Part shown: one piece after another, positions 7,738-15,254 of the stretch
Numbering within the stretch: the stretch's first letter is position 1
Layout: the number at the start of each line of letters is the position of its first letter
Notes under the pieces: model-generated
Database searches by the model: none
Told to the model about the DNA's origin: nothing
What the model saw: only the letters and a program-made list of their open reading frames with translations
Assembly: GCF_010686765.1 (NCBI RefSeq)
Contig: NZ_JAAGWF010000002.1
Coordinates: 186,001-250,000, forward strand
Source of the DNA: Geodermatophilus sabuli
GTDB taxonomy: Bacteria; Actinomycetota; Actinomycetes; Mycobacteriales; Geodermatophilaceae
Reading direction: 5' to 3'
DNA length: 64,000 nucleotides
Translations under genes and position numbers: made by a program

Positions 7738-8580
7738 TCACCCGGCGAAGCCGCCGCCGCAGACGAGCACCTGCCCGCTGACGTAGCTCGACTCCGGGGT
7801 GCAGAGGAGGTAGACCGCGCCGGCCGCCTCCTCCGGGGTCCCACCCCGGCCGAGCGGGATGCCGTGCTCCAGGCCGGCCAGCAGTTCGGGGTTCACGCCG
7901 ACCCTGATCCGGCGGCCCTCGACGTCGATGGCGCCGGTCCCGTCGGCGGGCGCCTCGGTGAGACGGGTGCGGATCAGGCCGAACGCGACCGCGTTGACCG
8001 TGACGTTGTAGCGGCCCCACTCCTTGCTCATGGTCCGCGTCAACCCCAGGATCCCGGCCTTGGCCGCGGAGTAGTTGACCTGCCCGGCGTTGCCGGTCAG
8101 CCCGGCCACCGAGGAGATGTTCACGACCTTGCGGTGGGCGGCCCGCCCGCCGCCGGCCTGCTCGGCCTTCGCCCGCTCCCGGATCACCGGCTGCGCCGCC
8201 CGCAGGATCCGGAACGGGGCCTTGAGGTGGACGTCGAGGATCGCGTCCCACTGGTCGTCGCCCATCTTCTGGATGACGGTGTCCCAGGTGTAGCCGGCGT
8301 TGTTGACGATGATGTCCAGCCCGTCGAAGGAGTCCACGGCGGTGGCCACGAACCGCTCGGCGAAGTCGTCAGCGGTCACGCTGCCCACGCAGGCGACCGC
8401 GGTGCCCCCGGCGTCCTCGATGTCGCGCACCGTCTGCCCGGCCGGTTCGGCGTCGAGGTCGTTGACCACCACGCGGGCTCCCTCGCGGGCGAGTTTGAGG
8501 GCGATGGCCCGACCGATGCCTCGGCCGGAGCCGGAGACGAGTGCCACCTGGTCGGTCAGCGTGCCCATCGCGGTGCTCAC
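7738..8580 (-). CDS. SDR family oxidoreductase (FabG-like)
   Basis: A 280-residue short-chain dehydrogenase. The cofactor loop is Ser-Gly-Ser-Gly-Arg-Gly-Ile-Gly (about 16-23), the Asn-Asn-Ala-Gly motif is near 92, and the catalytic Ser and Tyr-x-x-x-Lys (Tyr-Ser-Ala-Ala-Lys) are intact. It is longer than FabG because of an insertion near 136-148 and another near 205-225. It is the last gene of a coupled operon after two MaoC-type hydratases (four-base overlap). A hydration followed by 3-hydroxyacyl-CoA oxidation is the natural reading: the pair of hydratases makes the 3-hydroxyacyl-CoA and this enzyme oxidises it, or the reverse. Confidence 0.9.
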   Translation of the reverse strand: MSTAMGTLTDQVALVSGSGRGIGRAIALKLAREGARVVVNDLDAEPAGQTVRDIEDAGGTAVACVGSVTADDFAERFVATAVDSFDGLDIIVNNAGYTWDTVIQKMGDDQWDAILDVHLKAPFRILRAAQPVIRERAKAEQAGGGRAAHRKVVNISSVAGLTGNAGQVNYSAAKAGILGLTRTMSKEWGRYNVTVNAVAFGLIRTRLTEAPADGTGAIDVEGRRIRVGVNPELLAGLEHGIPLGRGGTPEEAAGAVYLLCTPESSYVSGQVLVCGGGFAG

Positions 8581-8990
8581 TGCTGGACGGCGACGACGGC
8601 CTCGCCGCGGACGGTCACCGTCCCGTCGGCCAGCCGGGCCTCCAGTTGCAGCCGCGCGCGTCGCTCGCCGTCCACCGTCTCGACGGAGGCGACGGTGCCT
8701 CGGCAGGTCACCTCCGCGTGCACGGGGGTGATGGCCGCGAACCGCACGGTGTAGCTGCGGATCGCTCCCACCGGCACCAGGTCGGTGAGCAGTCGCCCGA
8801 GGTAGGCCATCGACAGCATGCCGTGGGCGAAGACGTCGTCCTGACCGGCGGCCCGGGCGAAGTCGAGATCGATGTGGATCGGGTTGTGGTCACCCGACGC
8901 GCCGGCGAAGAGGGCGAGGGTCGCCCGGCTGATCGGGGGGAGGGGGAGGTCCGGCAGCTGGGTCCCGGGCTCGACCGCTGCGGCGCTCAT
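8577..8990 (-). CDS. MaoC-like hydratase subunit (catalytic hot-dog domain)
   Basis: A 137-residue single hot-dog protein. The hydratase-2 active-site motif is visible: Gly-Asp-His-Asn-Pro-Ile-His-Ile-Asp, with the catalytic Asp and His, followed by Phe-Ala-His-Gly-Met-Leu. Family members hydrate (R)-specific enoyl-CoA or dehydrate 3-hydroxyacyl thioesters. It overlaps both its upstream and downstream neighbours by four bases. It pairs with a second, N-type MaoC subunit, as in mycobacterial HadA/HadB heterodimers, so a heterodimeric hydratase is likely. Confidence 0.9.
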   Translation of the reverse strand: MSAAAVEPGTQLPDLPLPPISRATLALFAGASGDHNPIHIDLDFARAAGQDDVFAHGMLSMAYLGRLLTDLVPVGAIRSYTVRFAAITPVHAEVTCRGTVASVETVDGERRARLQLEARLADGTVTVRGEAVVAVQQ

Positions 8991-9451
8991 CGGGCGTCCG
9001 CCGGAGCCGGCCGGACGACGGCGATCGAGTCGCGCAGGTCGACGACCGGGCTGCCGTCCTCCCGGGTCACGCTGATCTCCCGGACGACGAAGCGCAGCGC
9101 ACCGCCCTTCTTCTCGAAGGTGTCGGCGATCCGCGGCCGGTAGACGAGCACGTCGCCGGCGTGCGCGGTGTCGTGGTAGGTGAAGCTCTGCTCGGCGTGC
9201 AGCACGTTGCCCAGGTCGATGCCGAGGTCGTCGAGCCACTGGGTGCTCTTCGCCCCCTCGAGGACGAAGCCGAAGAGGAACGTGGGCGGCACCGGCAGGT
9301 CCGGGTGGCCGGCGGCGCGGGCGGCGTCCAGGTCGGTGAACACGGGGTTGTCGTCACCGATGACCTCGGCGAACAGCCGCACCCGCCCCCGTTCCAGCTC
9401 GACGGTGAAGCTCGGCAGCTCCCTGCCGATCACGGACTCGTCGATGACCAT
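8987..9451 (-). CDS. MaoC N-terminal-type hydratase partner subunit
   Basis: A 154-residue hot-dog protein of the MaoC_dehydratas_N/FAS1-like type. The start of the fold, with Phe-Ala-Glu-Val-Ile-Gly-Asp-Asp-Asn-Pro-Val-Phe, is typical. The segment equivalent to the catalytic Asp-x-x-x-x-His has Asp-Asp-Asn-Pro-Val-Phe and lacks the His, as expected of a non-catalytic partner. Pro-Pro-Thr-Phe-Leu-Phe-Gly lines the substrate tunnel in relatives. It is encoded directly before the catalytic MaoC subunit with a four-base overlap, so equal amounts of both would be made. Confidence 0.87.
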   Translation of the reverse strand: MVIDESVIGRELPSFTVELERGRVRLFAEVIGDDNPVFTDLDAARAAGHPDLPVPPTFLFGFVLEGAKSTQWLDDLGIDLGNVLHAEQSFTYHDTAHAGDVLVYRPRIADTFEKKGGALRFVVREISVTREDGSPVVDLRDSIAVVRPAPADAR

Positions 9452-9518
9452 CGGGTCTCCTGTCTGATCTGTGGGAGCGGCCCTCGACGGAGGGCCGCGG
9501 GAGGGGGTGGAGCGGCGC

Positions 9519-11168
9519 TCACATACCCGCGGCGTGGATCTGGTCCATCACGAACGACGGGAAGCTGGTGATCTTGGCGTCGACCAGCAGTGGCCGGTCG
9601 CGGGGCCCGCGCAGCCAGGTGGCGACGGCGTCGAGGTCGGCGACCGTGCGGACGGTCACCGCGTCGCAGCCGTGCCCTCGGGCGATGGCTGCGACGTCGG
9701 TGTCGGGGAAGACGACGATGTCGACGGGATGGCCCTCGGGTCCGAACATCTGCGTCTCCGCGCCGTAGGCGTCGTCGTTGTAGACGACCAGGAGCAGGCC
9801 CAGGCCCAGGCGCACGGCGGTGTCCAGTTCGACCGAGCTCATCATGAACCCGCCGTCCCCGAGCCCGGCCATGACGAGCCGATCGGGTTGCGCGAGCGCG
9901 GCGCCGATCGCCGCCGACAGGCCGAGCCCGATCGACCCGAAGCCGATCGGCAGGCACGCGCCGCGCACGTCGGGGACGCGGGGGAACAGCTGCGGGTACG
10001 CGGAGAAGTTGCCCAGGTCGGTGGCGACGACCCGCTCGGCAGGCAGCATCTCGTCCAGGGCGAGGGTCAGCGTGCGGGGGTCGATGTGGCCGTCGTCGCC
10101 GGTGTCGTCGTACGGGACGTCGCGCCAGTGCGCGCCTGCGGCGATGCGGGTCGCGGCGTCCTCGGTCCGGTAGCCCCGCGCGGAGTGCTCCCGGGCGGCC
10201 AGGGCCGTCGTCAGGGCGACGGCGGTCTGCGCCACGTCACCCACCAGGCCCAGTCCGACCGGACGCTGGGCACCGAGCGCATCGACGTCGCGGTCCACCT
10301 GCACGAGCGTCACGCCGTCGCCGAAGAGCGCGCCGTGCCGCGCCGTCCACACGTTCAGCGACGCGCCCCACGCGACCACCACGTCCGCCGCGGCGATGAG
10401 CTCGGTGGTCGTGTCGGTGGAGAACCCGCCGGCGACGTCGAGGTCCCACGGACTGCCGGCGAACAGGCCGCGGGCACCGGCGGTGGAGGCGAGCAGGGCA
10501 CCGCAGGCGTCGGCGGCCGCCGACAGCTCGTCGGCGCACCACCGGGCGCCGCGTCCGCCGAGGAAGACGGGGCGGGACGCCGCGGCGAGCAGGTCGGCGA
10601 GCTCGGCGACCGCGTCCGGGCCGGCGGCGGGAGCACGGACGTCCGGCAGGGGGAGCGCCGGCCGGCACCCGAGGTCGGGGACGTCGGCGTCCTGGACGTC
10701 GAGGGGCAGGTTCAGCACCACGGTCGCCCCGTCGACGGCGGCCCTGCGGTAGGCCTCCGTCGCCTCGGCGACCGCGGTGCCCGGGCCGCTCAGCGTGAAC
10801 GGCGTGGCGCCCACCGCCCGGACGAGGGCCTCCTGGTCGACGTAGAAGTTCGACCGCCGGTCGGCCGGCGGGGTGTCCGCCGCCAGGACCAGCAGCGGAG
10901 TGGAGCTCTTCACCGCCTCGGTCAGCCCGGTCAGGGCGTTGGTCAGCCCGTTGCCCTGGTGCAGGGAGACGGCCGGCACCCGGCCGCTGAGCCGGCCGTA
11001 GGCGTCGGCCATGCTCACCGCGCCGGCCTCGTGCCGGGTGGCCACGAAGCGGGCGCCGCTGCCGACCAGGGCGTTGGTGAGGTGGAAGTTGCTGCTGCCG
11101 ACGACGCCGAACACCTGCTCGACACCCAGCCGGGTGAGCGCCTCGGCGACTGCCTGGGCGACCTTCAA
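9519..11168 (-). CDS. Thiamine diphosphate-dependent enzyme, acetolactate synthase-like
   Basis: A 549-residue three-domain ThDP enzyme. The catalytic Glu is in Arg-His-Glu-Ala-Gly-Ala near residue 47. The ThDP/Mg motif is Gly-Asp-Gly-Gly-Phe-Met-Met...Asn-Asp-Asp-Ala-Tyr-Gly in the C-terminal domain. The central domain has the usual oxalyl-CoA-decarboxylase/ALS layout. The start appears to be TTG at 11168, with GGAG ten bases upstream and no better in-frame codon. It is not a clear acetolactate synthase: no regulatory subunit gene is near, and it stands between an orphan solute-binding protein and MaoC hydratases, so a 2-oxoacid decarboxylase or carboligase in catabolism is more likely. A related enzyme begins at 62538. 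Confidence 0.85.
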   Translation of the reverse strand: MKVAQAVAEALTRLGVEQVFGVVGSSNFHLTNALVGSGARFVATRHEAGAVSMADAYGRLSGRVPAVSLHQGNGLTNALTGLTEAVKSSTPLLVLAADTPPADRRSNFYVDQEALVRAVGATPFTLSGPGTAVAEATEAYRRAAVDGATVVLNLPLDVQDADVPDLGCRPALPLPDVRAPAAGPDAVAELADLLAAASRPVFLGGRGARWCADELSAAADACGALLASTAGARGLFAGSPWDLDVAGGFSTDTTTELIAAADVVVAWGASLNVWTARHGALFGDGVTLVQVDRDVDALGAQRPVGLGLVGDVAQTAVALTTALAAREHSARGYRTEDAATRIAAGAHWRDVPYDDTGDDGHIDPRTLTLALDEMLPAERVVATDLGNFSAYPQLFPRVPDVRGACLPIGFGSIGLGLSAAIGAALAQPDRLVMAGLGDGGFMMSSVELDTAVRLGLGLLLVVYNDDAYGAETQMFGPEGHPVDIVVFPDTDVAAIARGHGCDAVTVRTVADLDAVATWLRGPRDRPLLVDAKITSFPSFVMDQIHAAGM

Positions 11169-11205
11169 TGCGTGCTCCGTCTCGGGTGGTCGGGACCGGC
11201 GGGGA

Positions 11206-12204
11206 TCAGTCGGTGGTGAAGATCAGCGACTCGAGGTCGTCCACCGGCTCGTCCAGCAGCCCGTTGTCGATCATCAGGTCCTGGGTCAGCTCGGCCCGCT
11301 CCAGGGAGGGCTCGGTCTCCTCGAGCCACCCGGGCTGCACGACCCGCTCGGCGAGCTCGGGCGTCAGGCTGGTGAAGGTCTGGACGATCTCGTTGACCGC
11401 GTCGGGGTTGTCGGCGGCGAAGCTGATCGCCTGGTCCATGGCACGGGCGAAGGCGGCTGCCACCTCGGGGTTCTCGGCTGTGTACTGCGCGGTCGCGGCC
11501 CAGCCGATCAGCGGCCAGCCCTCCAGCCGCGGGGTGCACGTGGGCGTGTCGACGAGGGTCTGCTGTCCCTGCTCCGTGCCGAGGGTGACGAACGGCTCGG
11601 CCACCAGGCCGGCGGCGATCTGCCCCTCCGCGATCGCCGACCCCTGGTCCGGGAACGGGATCTCGACCAGCGAGTACTCGTCCGGGTCCAGCCCGTTGCC
11701 GCGCAGGCACTCGCGGACGACGATCTCCGTGGGGCCGCCGAGGGTGTTCACCGCGACCGACTGGCCGGCGAGATCGGCCACGCTCTGCAGCGGGGAGTCC
11801 GCGCCGGTCAGGATCGCGTTCACCCCGGTGGTGTTGCCCGAGTTCTCGAGGACGATCTGGAGGTCGAGGCCCTCGCTCGCGGCCAGGATCACCGAGACCC
11901 AGTTCGAGGAGCTGAACTGCAGTTCCCCGGAGACCATCGCGGGGACCCCGGCCGCGCCGCCGGGGATCTGCTGGATCTCCACGTCGAGGCCCTCGTCCTC
12001 GAAGAACCCCTCCTGGACGGCCAGGTACAGCGGTGCCATGTCGCCGACCGGCAGGGCGCCCACCCGGATCGACACGGGATCGTCACTGCTGAGCGCCTGG
12101 TCAGCCGGGGCGCTCGGCTCCTCGTCCCCACCGCCGCAGGCCGCGAGCAGGCCCGCCGTCAGGAACAGTGCGGTGACCCGGCCGTGTGTGCGCTGCCGTC
12201 GCAT
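11206..12204 (-). CDS. ABC transporter substrate-binding lipoprotein, SsuA/THI5-like
   Basis: A 332-residue secreted lipoprotein. The signal peptide ends in Leu-Leu-Ala-Ala-Cys, so Cys would be lipidated and the protein anchored outside the membrane. The mature part begins with Ile-Arg-Val-Gly-Ala-Leu-Pro and Ala-Pro-Leu-Tyr-Leu-Ala-Val-Gln-Glu-Gly-Phe-Phe, the standard opening of the NMT1/THI5/SsuA family that binds nitrate, sulfonates, thiamine precursors or aromatic acids. The ATG at 12204 has GGGAG upstream. No ABC permease or ATPase gene is adjacent, which is unusual. It leads the operon with the ThDP enzyme 37 bases downstream, so its ligand is probably the pathway substrate. Confidence 0.88.
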   Translation of the reverse strand: MRRQRTHGRVTALFLTAGLLAACGGGDEEPSAPADQALSSDDPVSIRVGALPVGDMAPLYLAVQEGFFEDEGLDVEIQQIPGGAAGVPAMVSGELQFSSSNWVSVILAASEGLDLQIVLENSGNTTGVNAILTGADSPLQSVADLAGQSVAVNTLGGPTEIVVRECLRGNGLDPDEYSLVEIPFPDQGSAIAEGQIAAGLVAEPFVTLGTEQGQQTLVDTPTCTPRLEGWPLIGWAATAQYTAENPEVAAAFARAMDQAISFAADNPDAVNEIVQTFTSLTPELAERVVQPGWLEETEPSLERAELTQDLMIDNGLLDEPVDDLESLIFTTD

Positions 12205-12448
12205 GTGCTCTCCCTCTGCTGCTCCGACGTCCCGCGGATGCCGGTGCCCGGATGTCCCGGGCCATGCTGGGCGGGACGCCCGTGCCCGGCCCAGAGCACC
12301 TTCCGGATGCCGGGAGTGGCGTCCGGCCGCGCTCCAGCGCGCCCCGGGGGCTGCTGCGGGACGAGCAGCTCCCGGTCCTGGTTCACTGCCGTCGGGCGTG
12401 TGACCGGCCGGTCGGGCGCGGCGAGCACCAGTCCCCGGGAGGACGGCC

Positions 12449-13477
12449 ATGCACCTCGGCGTCGACAGTTTCGTCTCGGCGGTGACCGACCCCTCGACGG
12501 GGCGGGTCGTCGGCCCCGCGGAGCGGATGGCGCACCTGCTCGAGGAGATCGCGCTGGCCGACCGGGTCGGGCTGTACTCCTTCGGCATCGGTGAGCACCA
12601 CCGTCCGGAGTACTACGACTCGGCGCCGCCGGTGATCCTGGCGGCCGCGGCGGCCCGCACCTCCCGCATCCGGCTGGGCAGTGCCGTGGCCGTGCTCAGC
12701 GCCGCCGACCCCGTCCGGGTGTTCCAGCAGTTCGCCACCCTCGACCTGGTCTCCGGCGGCCGGATCGACCTCGTGGTCGGCCGGGGCTCGTTCACCGAGG
12801 CCTTCCCGCTGTTCGGTCTGAGCCTGCGCGACTACGACGAGCTCTTCGACGAGAAGCTCGACCTGCTGCTGCGCATCCGGGAGTCCGAGCACGTCACCTG
12901 GTCCGGCCGGCACCGCCCGCCGCTGACCGGTCAGGGCGTCTACCCCCGGCCGTTGCAGGACCCGCTGCCGATCTGGGTGGGGGTGGGCGGCTCGCCGGAG
13001 TCCTTCGTCCGCGCCGGGCTGCTCGGGCTGCCGCTCATGGTGGCGATCATCGGCGGGGAGCCCCGCCAGTTCGCCCCGCTGGTCGACCTCTACCGGCGCG
13101 CCGGGGCGGAGGCGGGGCACCCGCCGGAGGCGCTGCGGGTCGGCCTGCACGTGTTCGGCTTCGTCGCCGAGAGCACCCGGGCCGCCGCCGACACGATCTA
13201 CCCGGGCTGGCACGAGATGTTCACGAAGGTCTCCCGGGAGCGCGGGTTCGCCGAGCCGACCCGCGCCCAGTTCGACGCCACCAGCGGGCCGGACGGCGCC
13301 TTCTTCATGGGTGACCCGGACACGGTGGCGACGAAGATCGAGCGGGTGTCCGGGCAGCTGGGCGGGGTCGAGCGCATCTCCCTGCAGATGACGAACCCGC
13401 GGCTGGCCCACGCCGACCTGCTGCGCGGCATCGAGCTGCTGGGCACCGAGGTCGCGCCGCGGGTGGCCTCGCTCTGA
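12449..13477 (+). CDS. LLM-class flavin-dependent oxidoreductase
   Basis: A 342-residue luciferase-like monooxygenase. Features include Gly-Ile-Gly-Glu-His-His near residue 47, Thr-Leu-Asp-Leu-Val-Ser-Gly-Gly-Arg-Ile-Asp-Leu-Val-Val-Gly-Arg-Gly-Ser near 97-114, and Pro-Ile-Trp-Val-Gly-Val-Gly-Gly near 175. Gly-Arg-Gly-Ser is typical of flavin-dependent members. GGGAGG lies eight bases before the ATG. It is divergent from the binding-protein operon, with 244 bases between them, and may supply an oxidative step in the same pathway. It is only distantly like the monooxygenase at 5726-6670. Confidence 0.87.
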   Translation: MHLGVDSFVSAVTDPSTGRVVGPAERMAHLLEEIALADRVGLYSFGIGEHHRPEYYDSAPPVILAAAAARTSRIRLGSAVAVLSAADPVRVFQQFATLDLVSGGRIDLVVGRGSFTEAFPLFGLSLRDYDELFDEKLDLLLRIRESEHVTWSGRHRPPLTGQGVYPRPLQDPLPIWVGVGGSPESFVRAGLLGLPLMVAIIGGEPRQFAPLVDLYRRAGAEAGHPPEALRVGLHVFGFVAESTRAAADTIYPGWHEMFTKVSRERGFAEPTRAQFDATSGPDGAFFMGDPDTVATKIERVSGQLGGVERISLQMTNPRLAHADLLRGIELLGTEVAPRVASL

Positions 13478-13487
13478 GGGCCGGCGA

Positions 13488-15149
13488 TCAGTCCGCGGGA
13501 CCGGTGCAGCGGACGGCGAGGACGGCGATGTCGTCGTCGGCACGGTGCGGCACGATCCGGCTCAGCAGCCGGTCGCAGAGCGCGTCGACCGGCAGGCCGC
13601 CCAGCTCGGCGAGCGCGCCGGTGAGCCGCTCCAGGCCCTCGTCGATGCCCATCCGGCCGGCCTCGACCAGCCCGTCGGTCACCAGGACGACCGTGTCGCC
13701 GGGGCGCACGCAGGCCTCGTGGTCGGTGTGGGGGAGTGGCTCGTGGGTGCCGAGGAGGCGCTCCGGCGGCGCGTCGAGCACCTGCACCGTGCCTTCACGG
13801 CGCACCAGCAGCGGGGGCACGTGCCCGGCCGAGGACCAGCGCAGGGTGTGCGTCCCGTCGGCGGCGGGCAGGTCCACCCGGGCCACGAGCGCGGTGGCGA
13901 GGGTGCCGACGGCCAGCCCGGTCAGCACCCGGTCCACCCGGTCCAGGGTCCGGGCGGGGCTGCCCGGGCTGTCGTAGGCGAGGGTGCGCACCGCGCTGCG
14001 CAGCTGGGCCATCGCCGCGGCCGCGGCGACGTTGTGGCCGACGACGTCCCCGATGACCAGCAGGGTGGCGCCGTCCTCCTGGCGGAAGGCGTCGTACCAG
14101 TCGCCCCCGACGAGGGCGTGCGTGCTCGCCGGCCGGTAGCGGACGGCGATCTCCAGGCCCGGGGGCTGCGGCGGCGGGGTGAGCAGGCTGTGCTGCAGGG
14201 TCTCGGCCACCTCCAACTGCCGGCCGTAGAGGCGGGCGTTGTCCAGGGCCAGCGCGCCGCGCCGGGCCACCTCCACCGCCGTGGCGATCTCCGCCTCGCT
14301 GTGCGGCGGCCGGCTCCCGCAGGTGACCAGGGACAGCACACCGATGGGCTCGCCCCGCGACTGCAGCGGGACGAACAGGCAGGACGTCGGGTCCAGCCGC
14401 CGCCAGGCGTCCCGCACCGCCCGGTTGGGCAGCGAGGGTGCGCCGAACTCGGGGTCGATCGAGGTCAGCTGAACCGGTTCCCCGGACAGCAGCGCCGCCG
14501 TGAGCGAGGACCGGTCGCGGGGCGCGCTCACCCGGCCGGCCAGGTAGGTGTCCACGTCGGCCAGCCGCTCGGGGGACCGGTGCGCCCGGGCGGAGCGGGC
14601 GGGGGCGCCGTCCTCCCCGAGCACCGTGACCGTGGCCCAGTCCGCCAGCCGGGGCACCACGAACCGCGCGAGCCGGTGGGCCGACTCGGTCGTGTCCAGC
14701 GTGCCGCTCAGGGCCTCGAAGACCTCGGTGAGGAAGCGCAGGGCGCCGGGGTCGTCGTCCCCCGCACTCCCGGATCCGGCGGGCCCGGCCGCCGAGTCGC
14801 CGCCACCGGCGGGGGCGACCCGGACGTGCAGCAGGTCGCCGACCACCTCGGCGGTCACGGTCAGCCACCGGCCGGCCGGGGCGTGGAAGCCGCGCCAGGT
14901 CACCGGGGTGCCCACCCGCCGCGCGTGCAGCAGGAAGGCGGAGAAGACGGTGTCCGCCAGCTCGGGCACGGCCTCCCAGAGCACGCGGCCGAGCAGCTGT
15001 GCCGGGCGGGATCCGAGCAGGCCCGCACCTGCGGCGTTGACGTAGCAGATCGTCCCGTCGCCGTCGAGGACGCCGACCCCGTCGGGCAGCCGGTCCAGCA
15101 CGGCGGCGAGGACGGCCGGCGCGGGCACGTCCGCGCTGGGTCGACTCAC
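13488..15149 (-). CDS. PAS-GAF-SpoIIE (PP2C) sensor phosphatase
   Basis: A cytosolic signalling protein of about 553 residues. A PAS domain (about 10-110, Leu-Pro-Asp-Gly-Val-Gly-Val-Leu-Asp-Gly-Asp-Gly) is followed by a GAF domain (about 150-310) and a SpoIIE/PP2C serine phosphatase domain with Val-Gly-Gly-Asp-Trp-Tyr-Asp near 360, Gly-Asp-Val-Val-Gly-His and Leu-Val-Thr-Asp-Gly-Leu-Val-Glu. The aspartates that bind the two Mn/Mg ions are all present. Such proteins dephosphorylate anti-anti-sigma factors in stress sigma-factor switching. I start it at the GTG at 15149, which has GGGAGG eight bases upstream; the longer GTG start at 15173 abuts its GGAGG. It lies 105 bases after ligB on the same strand. 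Confidence 0.9.
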   Translation of the reverse strand: MSRPSADVPAPAVLAAVLDRLPDGVGVLDGDGTICYVNAAGAGLLGSRPAQLLGRVLWEAVPELADTVFSAFLLHARRVGTPVTWRGFHAPAGRWLTVTAEVVGDLLHVRVAPAGGGDSAAGPAGSGSAGDDDPGALRFLTEVFEALSGTLDTTESAHRLARFVVPRLADWATVTVLGEDGAPARSARAHRSPERLADVDTYLAGRVSAPRDRSSLTAALLSGEPVQLTSIDPEFGAPSLPNRAVRDAWRRLDPTSCLFVPLQSRGEPIGVLSLVTCGSRPPHSEAEIATAVEVARRGALALDNARLYGRQLEVAETLQHSLLTPPPQPPGLEIAVRYRPASTHALVGGDWYDAFRQEDGATLLVIGDVVGHNVAAAAAMAQLRSAVRTLAYDSPGSPARTLDRVDRVLTGLAVGTLATALVARVDLPAADGTHTLRWSSAGHVPPLLVRREGTVQVLDAPPERLLGTHEPLPHTDHEACVRPGDTVVLVTDGLVEAGRMGIDEGLERLTGALAELGGLPVDALCDRLLSRIVPHRADDDIAVLAVRCTGPAD

Positions 15150-15223
15150 CGCTGTCGCCTCCCGCTCGGCCACCCTCCGACGGAGAGGCGCACGCAGGGT
15201 ACGTCAGCCGGTACGGCGAGGGG

Positions 15224-15242
15224 CGCCGCTCAGGGAGCGGCG
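15224..15242 (-). terminator. Short hairpin after ligB
   Basis: An eight-base stem, CGCCGCTC with GAGCGGCG, and a three-base loop lies 13 bases after the ligB stop on the minus strand. No U-tract follows. It could attenuate transcription into the phosphatase gene. Confidence 0.35.
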
Positions 15243-15254
15243 AGCCCGCGGTCC

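Noticed and set aside
9519-11168. Naming the ThDP enzyme ilvB
   Set aside because: There is no small subunit gene or other branched-chain gene near, and the operon is catabolic in content.
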